Source: Marsupella aquatica (taxonomy: Eukaryota; Marchantiophyta). From it: a stretch of 64,000 nucleotides of DNA. The DNA is taken from NCBI GenBank assembly GCA_973895155.1, contig OZ316892.1:24428001-24492000 (forward strand), written 5' to 3'. Positions 38,259 through 50,490 of the stretch are shown piece by piece (position 1 is the stretch's first letter; every line of letters begins with the position of its first letter). The notes beneath the pieces were generated by a model. That model did no database searches, was not told the DNA's origin, and worked only from the letters and a program-made list of their open reading frames with translations. Position numbers and translations under genes: made by a program.

Positions 38259-40513
38259 ATGGAGAGAGTTTTCGTGTCAAGTGTGAAGAAAGGAGTCTTG
38301 AAACTCCCTTTCAGTTCTTCGGGACAGCCTAGGAATTCTCACAGAGCTGATGAGTGTTGGGTGAGTTTTCGTGCCCTTCCTCATGCCCGCAATGTCAGCT
38401 CTGCGTTGTCGGCGAGCAACAGGAGATTTGCTGCTGCCAGAGCCGCGATAATTTCACACGCCGGGCAAGCAGCTACGACTCTTTACTCAGGAAGTGACTC
38501 TGCTGCTGATAGCATTGCACCCATCACGATCTTCACGGCTGCAGAAGGCAAGCCGGTGCAGTTTCAAGACCTATGGGACCAGCAAAACGTAACTCGCTTT
38601 TCTCTTGTACTCTCAAATTCCAAAACAAAGGTTTTTCGTTGATTTTTATCCTCGCTCAAGGCAATGGCTTGAGCATAAGGAATGAGGTTTAGCTAGCCTC
38701 TTCATTGTGAAATGAAGTTCATAACTATGCCTAAGAATTGTAATGCGTGGTGGTTGGTGACAGGGAATGGCAGTGGTTGCCTTCTTGCGACATTTCGGAT
38801 GTCCGTATTGGTGAGCCAAAAGCCATCATTGTAAATAGATTATTGGGAATTATGGGAATCCTATCCATTTTCTCAAGCTATTTGCCTGAGGGTAGATTTT
38901 GTTATCTTTACACTAAATTGTACTGCTTAAAATGCGATATGGAAACTAAAGCTTTGTGATACATTTCGATCATTACTGTAGCTGGGAGTTTGCGGGGCAG
39001 CTGAGGGATGCCAAACCCACACTGGATGCCGCGGGTGTGAAGTTGATCACAATTGGTGTCGGCAAGCCAGACAAAGCACAACTTATGGCAGAGAAGGTCC
39101 GTGATGTATACTCATTCAATTGATCAATTTGAACTCGCAAACGGCATTGATTTCTTAGGTATCCTGATAATTTCTGATTCTCTGCTGTCTCACAGGTCAA
39201 TTTCCCTATCGAATGCCTGTACTGTGACGACGACAGAAAGGTACGCCAGATGTAGTGGGGGACACTGACCATTTGTATACGTTCATGGTTCATATGCAAT
39301 CAATAAGTTTAATTGGCTATTAATAATTTCAATCTCTATTACGCACCAATTTATTGGATCTATTGGTTCTCGAACGTAACTTAGACGTCACCACGTTGTG
39401 TAAATGAAGGCATACAAAGCGCTTGAGTTGCCTGGGGATGCTGGCACCTTCTTCTTCCCGAAGAAATCTCCGGTGAGAATTGCCTAAAGATTTCCTGAGA
39501 ATCAAACAGACAGTAATTCTTCGGTTGCTAAACTACTCTATCCTTCCTTTGATTGAGTACGATTAGTATCTACAAGTCTTTAAAATAAGAATGATTGGAA
39601 AACGCGACCTTGGATTTTGACGGTGAGTTGAAATGCTTGCAAGGAAAATTTCAAAATACAGAATTTGACCTGGCTGTAGTGATCAACGAAGTAGCTTCGT
39701 TGACCATTTTTTGATCTATGTTTCTGGCAGTACAACAGAACGAATGTTGTTTAGGGACGTATCGCTCTATGGAGTATTGTAGACACTGTTTTGACGAGCA
39801 AAGTCCATCCTGCCTTGACCATGCTCTATTTCCTCAGGTGTAATTTATTCTCAAGCAAAAGCTCTGAAATTGCTATGTTGTGGTGTGCAGATCCCTAAAC
39901 TCTCGGCCAGCTTGGATTCTATTCGAAACGTTTTGTCGAATGGTTATCAAATCTCTGCACCAGATGATAAGATAGGAGTCATGCAACAGGTAAGCAAGTA
40001 TCCCATGCTCTCAGTAGATAGATGTTCACTACCGGCGGGGCTGTGCAAATTGTCGGGGCTGTGCAAACTGTGCATTGAGTTTTGACAACTGGACAATAAC
40101 TATCAATCCTGAAGGTTTCAAATAACCTTGGGGATCAAGTATTATAAACAGTCGTTGACGCACTGTATCGTTGTTGGAGAATTAGACCAGCAGGTACAAG
40201 AATATAAAATCATTAATTTGCTCCACTCGTTTTTACCTCCATTTCTTTGGCCCTAAACTCAATGATGTCCTGTCAGTCGAACCGCGTTCGCGACGAGAGT
40301 GTTGAAGCTCCTCTGACAACTCTAATGTCCCTGCGAAAGAAAAAATCAAATCTGTTGGGAGGACTAAATCTCCGGATTTGTGCTGTGTAGGGTGGCCTTT
40401 ACGTTTTCAAAGGACAGGACGTGCTTTATGCACGAAAGGAGGAGCATGTGGGAGATCATCCTGATCTGAAAGAGGTCCTCGGTATTTGTTGCACTGTCCC
40501 AGAGTACGCGTAG
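38259..40513 (+). CDS. Peroxiredoxin-like (AhpC/TSA, PRXL2-type) protein, probably plastid
   Basis: Thioredoxin-fold member of the AhpC/TSA peroxiredoxin-like group (plant At2g37240 type; animal PRXL2/AAED1), thought to act in thiol redox reactions; the substrate is unknown. Exons: 38259-38588, 38764-38810, 38982-39096, 39196-39240, 39410-39472, 39891-39989, 40391-40513. Phases agree and give 273 aa. Residues 1-~80 are rich in Ser, Ala and Arg with few acidic residues, as in chloroplast transit peptides. The active-site stretch FLRHFGCPYC places Cys123 and Cys126 after the first beta strand. Also seen are WEFAGQLRDAKPTLDAAGVKLITIG, the ELPGDAGTFFFPK segment, and a C-terminal QGGLYVFKGQDVLYARKEEHVGDHPDL strand-helix typical of the family. 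The intact CXXC implies redox activity. ATG 38259 starts the longest frame and supplies the targeting sequence. Confidence 0.93.
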
Positions 40514-42105
40514 ACTTCCGCGTCTTCAGTATTTACAGTCGTCTGTGAAGACAATCTCTATTAAACAGTTTCTAGGAGCTACGGTTCAGGGCTCATGTCG
40601 CCACCCCGTCGCTACCACAATGTTGGGTCAACTAGCGCAGTTATCATGGCCACAAAGTTGTTCTCGGAGTTGTCTTGAATGTGAAGAAACACATTTGAGC
40701 ATTTCAGCGTGCGATTTAGTTTGTATGGCTTGCTGTCTGAATCAATGCGTCAATACATTGCACCAAAATGGGTCTTCAGAGCGACGAATAGCGCGCGTCA
40801 AGCAAGGCTCAAACTTACTGAATCTTGTTGGTTTCAATAATTGAAGGTGATTTCCATTATTTTGGTACAGATACATGAAACGAGCGTACTAAAGGAAACT
40901 TTGCTATCTCAATTGAGTACTCGATCCATAAAGATCATGTCAACTGTCATGAAAATCAGATGCTATTCAGTTTGGCATACATGAACATACCACACGAACT
41001 CAAGCCTCCATTGTTAGTCCTCCGATGTTGAGAAAACAACCATTATAGGTACATGCATAGACCGACTGATATATGCGAAAGTGGGGCCCAGATCGTGTCC
41101 ACCCAGAGTTGTTCGACCATGAAGTTTGAACTCTTACTGCAGTCCCCGGGATCGAATTGACCTTGGTTTATTGGCTTTCTCTGTGTAAGAGGTCCGTTTC
41201 ATACTTTTAACATTCTAAATCTTCAGCATGAGGTTAGTGCGAACTTGAACCGAAGCACACTACTGTACCTTTCTAACCTTCTTTCTATGGGCCCACTGTC
41301 TCTAACGGTTATGCAACGCATCTCTTCCACCAACGAAACCAGTAAGTTGAGGTGTCATGCACAGAAGTCTATTTAGCTTAATGACCTACTCTCGGTCTGC
41401 TCTTTTAGCAAAGATCCTATTCACAGTCGGAATTGACAGTAATTGAGAGTCTGTAAAATTGGAACTTGATTTCTATCTCATGACATGCCATTGAAGTCTG
41501 TCTCAACATCTGCACAATCATAGCACAGAACATGATATCTGGTATACGCACATATAAGTATCCTTGTCGACGCTGATGTAACCCTGCGACCGAATTGAGT
41601 ATAGCTTGCTAGCCTCCCAGCAATTTATCGCACACAATTAATTTGGACATGGCTCGCATGTTAGAGATACGGAAGCAGGGATATAGAGAAGCTCTGTTAC
41701 AGTTGAAAGTAGCTACTATATTATAGAATACAGGCCTGGGAATTCAACTGGGTAATAATTTGCCAAAATTCGAAAGTAGAACTCTATCTCCTACATGATA
41801 CGTACTGACATCTGATCACCCCTTTCGATCTGTATGTACACGTATGTGCAATAAGCGGTGTAGCTTGGTGCCTCAAGAATGATCATAAAATCAAGCTTCG
41901 TGGCCCAGTCAGGGTTGTATGCCCATCTACCACAAGTTCCGGATAGCTAAACCCACATTGTGCTTGTTACTGCAAGTGGAACCTCCATGTCTGTGCTCAG
42001 TGCAGTAACCATGCATTTGACCAGTATATGATCGACAGTGCAGTGTCTTTCGTTTGGGTTCCGGTTTGCTCCCGTTTTGTGTATAACTTGATCGTCGAGC
42101 TAGAT
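40514..42105. other. Intergenic region
   Basis: Probable 3' UTR of the peroxiredoxin-like gene, then about 1.5 kb in which I see no gene, repeat or RNA. Confidence 0.5.
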
Positions 42106-42507
42106 TTAAATTAATCTCGGTCTAGGGGAGACTCCAGTGTAAGCGTTGTAAAAGATTTTGAGCGGGGTCTGGTTACAATCAGCTTCGCCTTCTGGAAGTA
42201 CTCTCGCCGTGGGCGACACCATCGACACCGGAATATTAATGACCGCTGCAGTAGAAAGGAGGTCAATGTCGGCAGGCAGCTGGTTGAAAACAGCATGGTC
42301 ACATTCGAGTGTCTGATCTAATTTGCCAATAACCTCGACAACCAGGATTTCTCCCTCATCTGAACGACGACATAGAGGAAACACCTGTCTCACTCGCCAG
42401 TGCTTAGCGTCGCGAAGTATAGACCATATTGCCCGGACGATGAAAACCACCAAAATTGTCAACCCAATTCCTTGGATGAAAAAACTCCTTGACAGCTTGC
42501 CCTCCAT
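42106..42507 (-). CDS. Hypothetical 133-aa protein with one membrane helix
   Basis: Single-exon frame with a genuine ATG at 42507, running to a stop at 42106. Residues ~9-30 (FFIQGIGLTILVVFIVRAIW) form a clear hydrophobic helix, followed by a basic stretch with Arg, Lys and His, then a mixed-charge domain ending in PRPRLI. The helix-then-basic arrangement suggests an N-terminal anchor with a soluble domain of about 100 residues. I do not recognise the family. The long open frame and the ordered hydrophobic-basic-soluble profile favour a real gene, but it may be an exon of a larger gene or chance. No intron signals are needed. Confidence 0.4.
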   Translation of the reverse strand: MEGKLSRSFFIQGIGLTILVVFIVRAIWSILRDAKHWRVRQVFPLCRRSDEGEILVVEVIGKLDQTLECDHAVFNQLPADIDLLSTAAVINIPVSMVSPTARVLPEGEADCNQTPLKIFYNAYTGVSPRPRLI

Positions 42508-45500
42508 AGGGACCTAGTGATGTACTATACAGACAGCGAGAGAAGACCGAGGATCGAGACTATTCACTATTTTGTTGTTAGCACTGGCAAGTAACTCGTC
42601 GGAAACTTGAAATGGAAATGTGCATCCTTTCTTGACTCCTCTGGTTTTCAGCGTCGAGCTCTCTGCTGCATGTACCTTCCACTACTGAGAACTATACATT
42701 CGCACTTGCCGAATGTAGACTGTAGACAGGAGTTCCCCTCACCCATTCAAGAGAACTAGCATGTGACAACTGTCAAGCCAACCCGCTTCAGCAATTACCA
42801 AATAAAACGGAGAAGATGTTATTGATCGAGATGATATCTAGGACAGCATTGAACATTTGGCCAATACGTAAGTGGATCGAGCAATATATGCTATGACAAT
42901 TTCACGCACCTAAAAGTTCTAAGCTTCAGGAATACACTTTTGATGAGCCGAAGTCTGGGTGAACAAGACCCCAAACCTAAGGACGGCAGAAGTGTTTGAC
43001 AGCAAGAAGTCCTATTGCAGGTGAGGCTTTGTATACATGATTGAGAATTTTCTCAGATGGTTCGCTACGTCATATCCCCGAACTGTTTATTTCCTGTAGT
43101 CGATGATGTCAGTTCTTCTTGTATGATTCAAGACATAGTCAGATACTGGCTCACATCTAGACCGCTCCAAAGACTTGCAATGAGTTAACTTCCTGCTCTA
43201 CCTAGGCTCTGATCTCTCTAAACCCTCCTTCAGAAATGCTTTTGTCGTCTAGATCATCATGATTTTGCCTATTAGCTACAGTAGTAATTGCAAACAGGCT
43301 CGGGCCTCAGCAGAAATTTGACCTCTCATGAGTGCACTGCATTAAGCACTTAAGCGCTTTGCCATGGTACTCGATCAGTCTGCATTACGATGATGTCTCT
43401 CACAGCTTTCCCGGACCACACATGCACTCAACCTCGTCTCGAAAATATAGGCCCTGGAGTGCTTTCCGCCTGCATACATATATCTGGATTGCTCTGCTCT
43501 GATTTCGGCCGGGCTGAATGTGTACCTGGGATAGATCTCACCGACAAGCACAGGTCCCGGGCACAGATAAGAAGCAACCGAGCTCGCTCAGATGCTCACC
43601 TATCAGACAGACAGACCAACTAGTGGTCGGCAATCTGTACTACAAAAGATGGTGGTGCAGCAATCAATCAGATGTCCTGACTGACGCTCACTGTTCAAAT
43701 GTGACGACGTAGGCGACTGCTTCCTCAGAGGCCACAGGCAGGCAGCTCAGGCAGGCCACTCGAGACGCATGAACAGTCAGCCGGTCATGTCATACTATAC
43801 TTTGTACTTGGGTTGAGTGTACCATGGCCGGCGTACCTACATTGCAAACCTTGGAGGACTGTGGGTTTATGGTACCCTGGGACTCTGGAGGGAGGGACCA
43901 CTCGAGGTCATCAGTCTATCCATGTGTGTGGCCGGCACGGAGAAAAAGTCAAGTCACCGATGATCCCATGATTCCAGCACTTTGAGTAAGTACTGTATGT
44001 ACGCAAGCGAGCCCATATCCGCAATTCCGCATTGGTTCCCACAGATTGATGAATACATGATCCATCCGTCCTCCAATGAAGGCAAGCTGGAGAGGTGGAG
44101 AGTGACGGAATTGTTTCTCGAAGGGGACAGCAGTCATGGTGGATTGATAGATCGATCATGAATCACATCATTCATTGCTGCATGTCACCGTCTTCGTCCA
44201 CGACAATCGCCTCCCTCGCTCGCCCAATCTCGTCCTAGAAGCTTTCTTTTCTGGTCTCAAATGAAGCTTGTGAAGCTCGTACTGTACTGTGTCAGTGCAC
44301 CGACGTGAGTGTACAGCATTGTTCAATCTGCGATCCGACATTAAAGTCATCCATAATATAAAGTGGGCAAAAGCATAATATAAAGTGGCCAAAACCGGGG
44401 TCACATTCCCAATGTCTGCTTTTTGGTGTGTTTACTTAAATTCTCCCAAAGTTGCCCTGCACAGGTTAGTTTAGCGCAAATAAGCAGGTGAGTTTAGGCA
44501 TTGGAGTTCAGCAGCGCAGCAATGGTGCTCAGCATATCCCAGACATGGAGCTCAACATCTTGGAGCAATGGAGCACAGCACCTCGTTGCAGCATGTGAAT
44601 GTGCCATGGTGCTCAGCAGCTAGCACTTGATCAAGCTCAGCAGCTCACAGCAATGTGTTCTCTTTTTCCAACAGCTCACAGCAATGGCGCCCAGCAGTGC
44701 AACAATGGCGTCCAGCAGCGCAGCAATGGAGGGGGGAAACTTGATAATGGAGCTCGATCAGCAGCACAACGATGGAAGGTAGGGGAGGACATTCTATTCC
44801 TAGGCTGCGATGGGAAATGTCTGGCTTGGGCAACGAGGTGTTGAAACGTTGGCCCTGGTTGATAACGGGGTTGATAATGCTCAGGAGTACTTTACAAGAC
44901 GTCGAGGGCACTTTGGACTTTTTTTCACCAAAGCAAACTGGAGGCCATTGCACACATTAAATATAGTGTCCCTGGACTAACAGCATTTTTTGAATCATTT
45001 ATTGCCCCCAAGGTCTTGTAAAGTCAATTGCAGCCAAAGGTGCCAGATTAATTTACTAAGAGACTATTGAGGACCCACACCACTCCACCTGAATGTCAAG
45101 TAATCTTTGGCTAAAGTTTTTATAGATGTGAGAAGAGAAGATCTTATGAAGGACTTGTGGGTCACTTTTAATGCAAATGACTTAAAATAGAAATAGACCA
45201 AGAGGCCAAAAGAAAAGAACACCAAGAGAGGTGGTCTAAAATCTAGGACAAAAGAGTGCTCCAAATAAGTAAAAATGTAGGATTGGTACTAGGTTCGGTT
45301 GAAAGTGCCCCCAACGTCTTGTTTCTCTCAAATGGATGGCTCTGATCAGATCTTGGAGACAAAAATAATGTGGAAACTGCCCCCAACATCTTCTAAAGCC
45401 ACCTCAGGCACATGCTCCCTCACCCTAACCCACCCTGAGAAGGGCCCAACATACATTGTTGTGAGGATGCAAAAATGTGTTTCATCCTGTATTTTTCCCC

Positions 45501-48082
45501 AGCACTTAAAATTGCAATTAAGTTTACTTGCCCAGGAAGTTTACACAGACTTGCAGCCAGTCACCCATAATGATGCACATTAGGGATAACTTTATTATAT
45601 ATAACAAAGTGTAAAAGAATCTGACATTATATTATATATATCAAAGTGACATATATATTAAAGTGCAAAATAACCAAAAAGTCAGACTGGGAGACAGGTC
45701 CCAAAGGCAAAGCAACCCACTAAAGGGGGGAGAAAAAGAAGGGCAAACTAAGTGCCCCATAAGACAAAGAGGTCCCACAAGCCATGGAGTCCCCATTACC
45801 ACAAAGGAGCAAAAACCGCCAAGTACCTCACTAAGTGGCCTAGACGACTGACACCTTACATCTGACATTGACATTGCTTAGTGCCAAACTATTTTGGGCT
45901 CCACAGATAGACAACGTGTTGTGGGGGTACTTGTCATACAATTCCAAGAATATTCTAAGCATCGATCTTGATGTAAGCACTGATTTTTTAGTGTATAAAT
46001 ATTGTTTTAAAACAGCTTTTACAAACCTGTCCCCTGAACTAAGGGAATTCACTAAGGTGTCCCCCCCCCCCCAAAAAAAAGTTATTTATTAACGTGACCC
46101 CCATTTTGTATATGTCTGGGTTGGTGTTGCCTCAGTAGATGTAACTTAATCTCTGTACTCATTAGTGTAGGGCCTCTTGCTGCCATGTGGCAAGGCACCA
46201 TTGGCTGCAGGCTCAGCCTGCTTATTGTCCCCTTTCTTGTGGCATTGGCTCAAAGTTCCAGGCCCACAAGTGCATGTAGCTGAACTATGCAATGTGGCAG
46301 CGGGAGGCCCGACACCAATGAGGACAGAGGTTGAGTTACGTCTTTGAGTCTATACTAACCCATATACAGAATGAGGGTCAGGTTGGTAAAAACCCTTTGT
46401 TTGGGGGGGCACACCACAGTCAATTTCATTAGTTTGGGGGACTGGTTACTAAAAACCTGTCTTTTAAGATTAAAATGAAAAACAAGAGATTTAGCCAAAA
46501 CCCATTTCTTGGAATAAATAATAATTAATGTTTCACGGAGACCCTATTAAATGGGGGCAGCATTCACCATGATCAGGTATTTTGGGTGGTCTCATGTTTT
46601 GAGAATTTGGTCCGGATGGAGGCAGTCTTGGATGTCTTGGACGTTACATATCATTAATACATTTAAATCAAAAAAGTGTTCCAGTACCTACTTCGTGTTT
46701 GTATTTGTCAAGAAAAGTACTGAATCAGATGTACAAAACCATTGGTCCCAAAATGCCTTTCCAACGACCTCTGACCAAACACGCTCTTCAGGGACGACAA
46801 CAACAACAACCCAAAAAGACATCAATAATACAACTCCCAGAACGCCCCTGTACTTTGAACCTCAGTCCTAGGAGATGTACTTAAATTCACACCCCCTCAA
46901 GGGACAGAAGGCAGCACCTCTGTACCTTGGACAAGACCCCTTCCTAAAGCAATAGCACGAGTGTTCCTTGTTAATGTTTGTAAAACCAACGAGGGGGCAT
47001 TCAAGCCCTACACAGCCCTAGACAGTAGCACCACAAGAGGTCCTTCCTTAGGAACTGCAGGACAGGAGACTGCATCACGGTAAGTACTGTACCTAGCTTG
47101 AACAAGAGGGTGCTGTGGGAGCCTGTACCTAAACTCGTGCCCAACTGCACGTGCATGTGCACCAAGTGGCACTGCCTGTACCTAAACTGAACCTCTACAG
47201 TATAGTACTGAGGACCGTGCAAGGGAATGGTGGTAAAGTACACTACCTAAAGTAGTCACCCCGGACTGAGGAGGGAGTAGTCTCGAGAGGGCAAGGTACA
47301 CTGTATGGTCCTTTGTGCTCGACTGTGGGCACTAGTATCGTAACCAAAAGGATGCACCATCACTTGTGGGAATTGTTTTAACTTGACATATTATAGGGGA
47401 GGTCAAAGTTGGCCCTTGTCATGGGAGGCAGTGTTCATCTGCATCTAACCTCATGGACAATTCTCGCCATGCATGGAGAGATTGGAAGTTTGCAGCTTTC
47501 TGAAGTTCCTTAAGGGTAATAGTTCACTAAACATGCATTTGGCAAAATCATAACCTGCCACGTCATCAATTTATATTTCATAATGATGGGATTATGGTCT
47601 GACTTATTTTTCTGGTCATAAATTATGGGGTGTGCAAGGGTGGTACAATTATGTTGGATCTCAGATGGTCTAAAACAGAGCATTGATGGCTTGTTTATGG
47701 TCGCACTAACAAAAACTACCCTTAATAACTTTTTCCAATGGTTCTGCATTTGGCCTCCATCCAATGGTTCTCTGGTGGGCCATTATGCATATATGGCATC
47801 CTGCATACCTCCCGGCCTTGGTAAGTGAAGAATACTCTGGCCACCACCTGCCAAACTATTTTTATCACTAGGGAGTCTCAGACCTACAAGTTGTGGGACA
47901 CAAACTATGTATATTACTAGGGCAATATATATTTTATTTTTTATTTTATTTTTATTTTACTGGGGCTCTCAAACCTTGAAATTGTGGGAAAACAGGGACG
48001 CCCCAAACTACCAATTTTGGTTATGGGTCAGGAGTGTTCGGACACACATATATTTTCTTGCATTTTTGTGTCCGCCTCTTTT
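42508..48082. other. Intergenic region, repeat-rich and partly decayed
   Basis: No gene is supported. It holds a CAGCAATGG-type array near 44.5-44.8 kb, AT-rich TATATA stretches near 45.58-45.67 kb and a C10A8 run at about 46063-46081. It also contains stretches similar in wording to 36.4-36.8 kb (CCCCCATTTTGT-TATG). These look like old mobile-element debris without a recognisable protein. Confidence 0.45.
44505..44780. repeat. Degenerate CAGCAATGG / AGCTCAGCA array
   Basis: Short units such as CAGCGCAGCAATGG, TGCTCAGCA, AGCTCACAGCAATG and GCGTCCAGCAGC alternate about a dozen times. The plus frame translates as a Gln/Asn/Ser-rich stretch, which explains the open frame at 44599-44844. Confidence 0.65.
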
Positions 48083-48565
48083 ATGGGGGAATTTGTGGCT
48101 GACGGCGACCAGAGGCAGAAAGAAGAGGTTTGAGATGCCCTACTGATCACTGTGCCAACCTTACCCGGTTGGCACCCCTCTATTTGTTAACCAGATCCGT
48201 GACCAAGGTATTGTTTGAAGAAGAGGGGAGTGATGGACTTACCCGTATGGTAGCTGGGATTCTGTCCAAGCCTCCAACACCAGAAGGAAACTAATAAGCG
48301 TAGAATGTTCATGGAAGTGTCAGGACTTGAGCGTTTGGCTGTTTATTTCTCAATGCATCGTCTCCCATGGATTTCTTAGATTTTTAAATGGTTCTCTGAG
48401 GTTTGTTTTCTCCGTTTCTGTTTCCTTGGTTTCGCTCCAAAACAGAAATATCGAGATATGATCGAAGAATGGAAGGAAAACCTCCGCAATTATGTCCCTC
48501 TGGTTGGGAACATGTTGGAAACTTCCAATCCACTCGGGAATCCATCGCAATCTCGGGGTAGATGA
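48083..48565 (+). CDS. Tentative small three-exon gene, unknown function
   Basis: Exon models 48083-48127, 48208-48249 and 48446-48565 have GT-AG boundaries, all phase 0, and join into a 68-aa frame. It begins MGEFVADGDQRQKEE and ends with a Trp/Lys/Glu-rich helix-like segment KYRDMIEEWKENLRNYVPLV and an Asn/Ser/Pro tail. Each exon has protein-like composition (acidic, then amphipathic), and the last exon ends in TGA. I do not recognise the family. Exon choices in such short pieces can be chance, and a further upstream exon or a pseudogene is possible. It stands alone on the plus strand, about 1.9 kb from the 3' end of the dehydrogenase gene. Confidence 0.35.
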
Positions 48566-50490
48566 AAGTGCAAACTCACGATAGCATTTCACTCCAGCCC
48601 TTTGCTGACTGTATTTGTTGACACTTCAATGGGTCGTTGTTGGATTCGTGTCTATTGCTGTAGTTCGAATGAGATATTTGCAAGCCGTTCATGCACTATG
48701 TCAAACTGTCATACGATTCGATTTCTCACGAATTGAACGCATGCGCTTGAGTGCCATGGTTAATATAGTTAAAGCAGTTCATGATTAGTTGTGCATGGGT
48801 GCGTCTGCAACTGACGACGATGATCAACCTCAACGTTACAATTGTTGAATTGAAAAGGATTGTTGCAGTCTTGCAGTCATGATGGCTGTATACATTTTAA
48901 AAATAATCTAGAAACTGGCCGTAGACAATCACTGTAGATGTTTGCGTGAAATAAGATTTAATTAGTACCATGCTGTTACTCTAAAAACAAAGCGACTTTA
49001 AAAACAAAGTGAATCATTTTCCATAGTGTCCATCGAGTTTTGGTCCGAGATCTAACTCAATTTCCCTCCAATCTTATGCATGGCCGTGGAATTGGCATTT
49101 TACAAACATGTGATGAAACTTGCATCAATAGGTTAGAGAGACTTTGCACATCAAGAATAAATTTCCAGACAACATTGGAGTACCCGTCCAGATATGATGC
49201 CAGCATGTGCAATCACAATCTTTCTGGAGATGACTAAAAATCATCCAGCTATAATTAGTGGCCGATATCCAACTTTCATGGAGGCAACTTCGGAGTTCTC
49301 ATGTGGACCTTTCTAATTTTACTAAAGAAGAGGCTACTGACTCACTTTCAATACTGGTATAAAAACCCGCAGGGCTTCTTAAAACATCCCATCAATCGAA
49401 AATACAAGGTAATTCTTACTTATTAACAGGGCCAGAGCAATGTAAGGGTACCTAACGAGTCATCTTTTCAGGGGAATATGAAAAGTGTTCTTCTTCTGCG
49501 ATGCAATAACCAATACTTTTGACAGTCTTGAGGCCGAGGTCTTAGTAACCGACTACTGTAAAAAGTGCACAGGCTAGCTACCGGATACCTCAAGGCTGTT
49601 CGAAGGTTCTCTCAAGATTTTCCACCCAATTGCACTGAAAATCTGTGTAAACTCGGTTTCGCTAATTGACGAATTTGAAATTATCAGGAAGATTTTTGCA
49701 TGGGTACGCAGTTTCTAACAACCTCCTTCTCAATCTTGTAGTCTCCTCTCAAATTAAAGAGAAACAACCATCTCGACTTTGAAATCACATAATGAAGAAA
49801 CGCTTCAATCTACAGTAGAGTTGGGAGCCTTCCGATCGATTCGTGATGAACATACATCTTCAACGATTCCCGATGTACATATATTGAAAATGAGAGGGTA
49901 GAAGCCAGGGGGGATTTCGTGGGGCTAGGATAGTGCTCTGGAAGCGGAAGGCGTGGTCTGGTCTGAGCCTGCTTTTGCAGTCTCAGAAGGTATTAATGCT
50001 TAAAGGAAGGAGTGATCAGTCAGGGTCTGATCGAGCCAGCTCTTGCGCTCACAGAGAATATTAATGCTTAAGTCTGAATCAATCTGACCTGATGATGAAC
50101 TCTCACATACTACTGTAGATCCAGACATACTGCTCTTCCAAGTCTGCAATCTGACCAATGAATTGTTGCCTGGAACAAAGATACAAAGAACAGCATTGAT
50201 TCTAAATGGGGGACAAAATTCTGATGCTAGCAAATCCTTCTCTCCGAACGTGGCGAATGTCTACTGCAGGCCTACCAAATTGAGGCATACCTGTGCTTCC
50301 CCTGCGAATGTGGAGAATGTCTACAGTCGGTCTGGTAAGATGAGGCTGCCCTCTGCTTCTTCCCATCATCCAGCTGTTGCTGATCGGATCATAACACATC
50401 CGTTTTGCTGCTGAGATCATGACTCGTCCGTTTTGAACGACAAATGCTGTTTGCGAAGAAACACGATTTCGTACCGACGGTTTGTGAAAA
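48566..50490. other. Intergenic region
   Basis: I see no gene. The last few hundred bases are probably 3' UTR of the minus-strand dehydrogenase gene and include a ~54-bp duplication. Confidence 0.45.
50250..50350. repeat. ~54-bp duplication downstream of the dehydrogenase gene
   Basis: GCGAATGTCTAC-G-GGCCT near 50258 recurs as GAGAATGTCTACAGTCGGTCT near 50312, each preceded by CGAA-GTGG. Confidence 0.6.
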
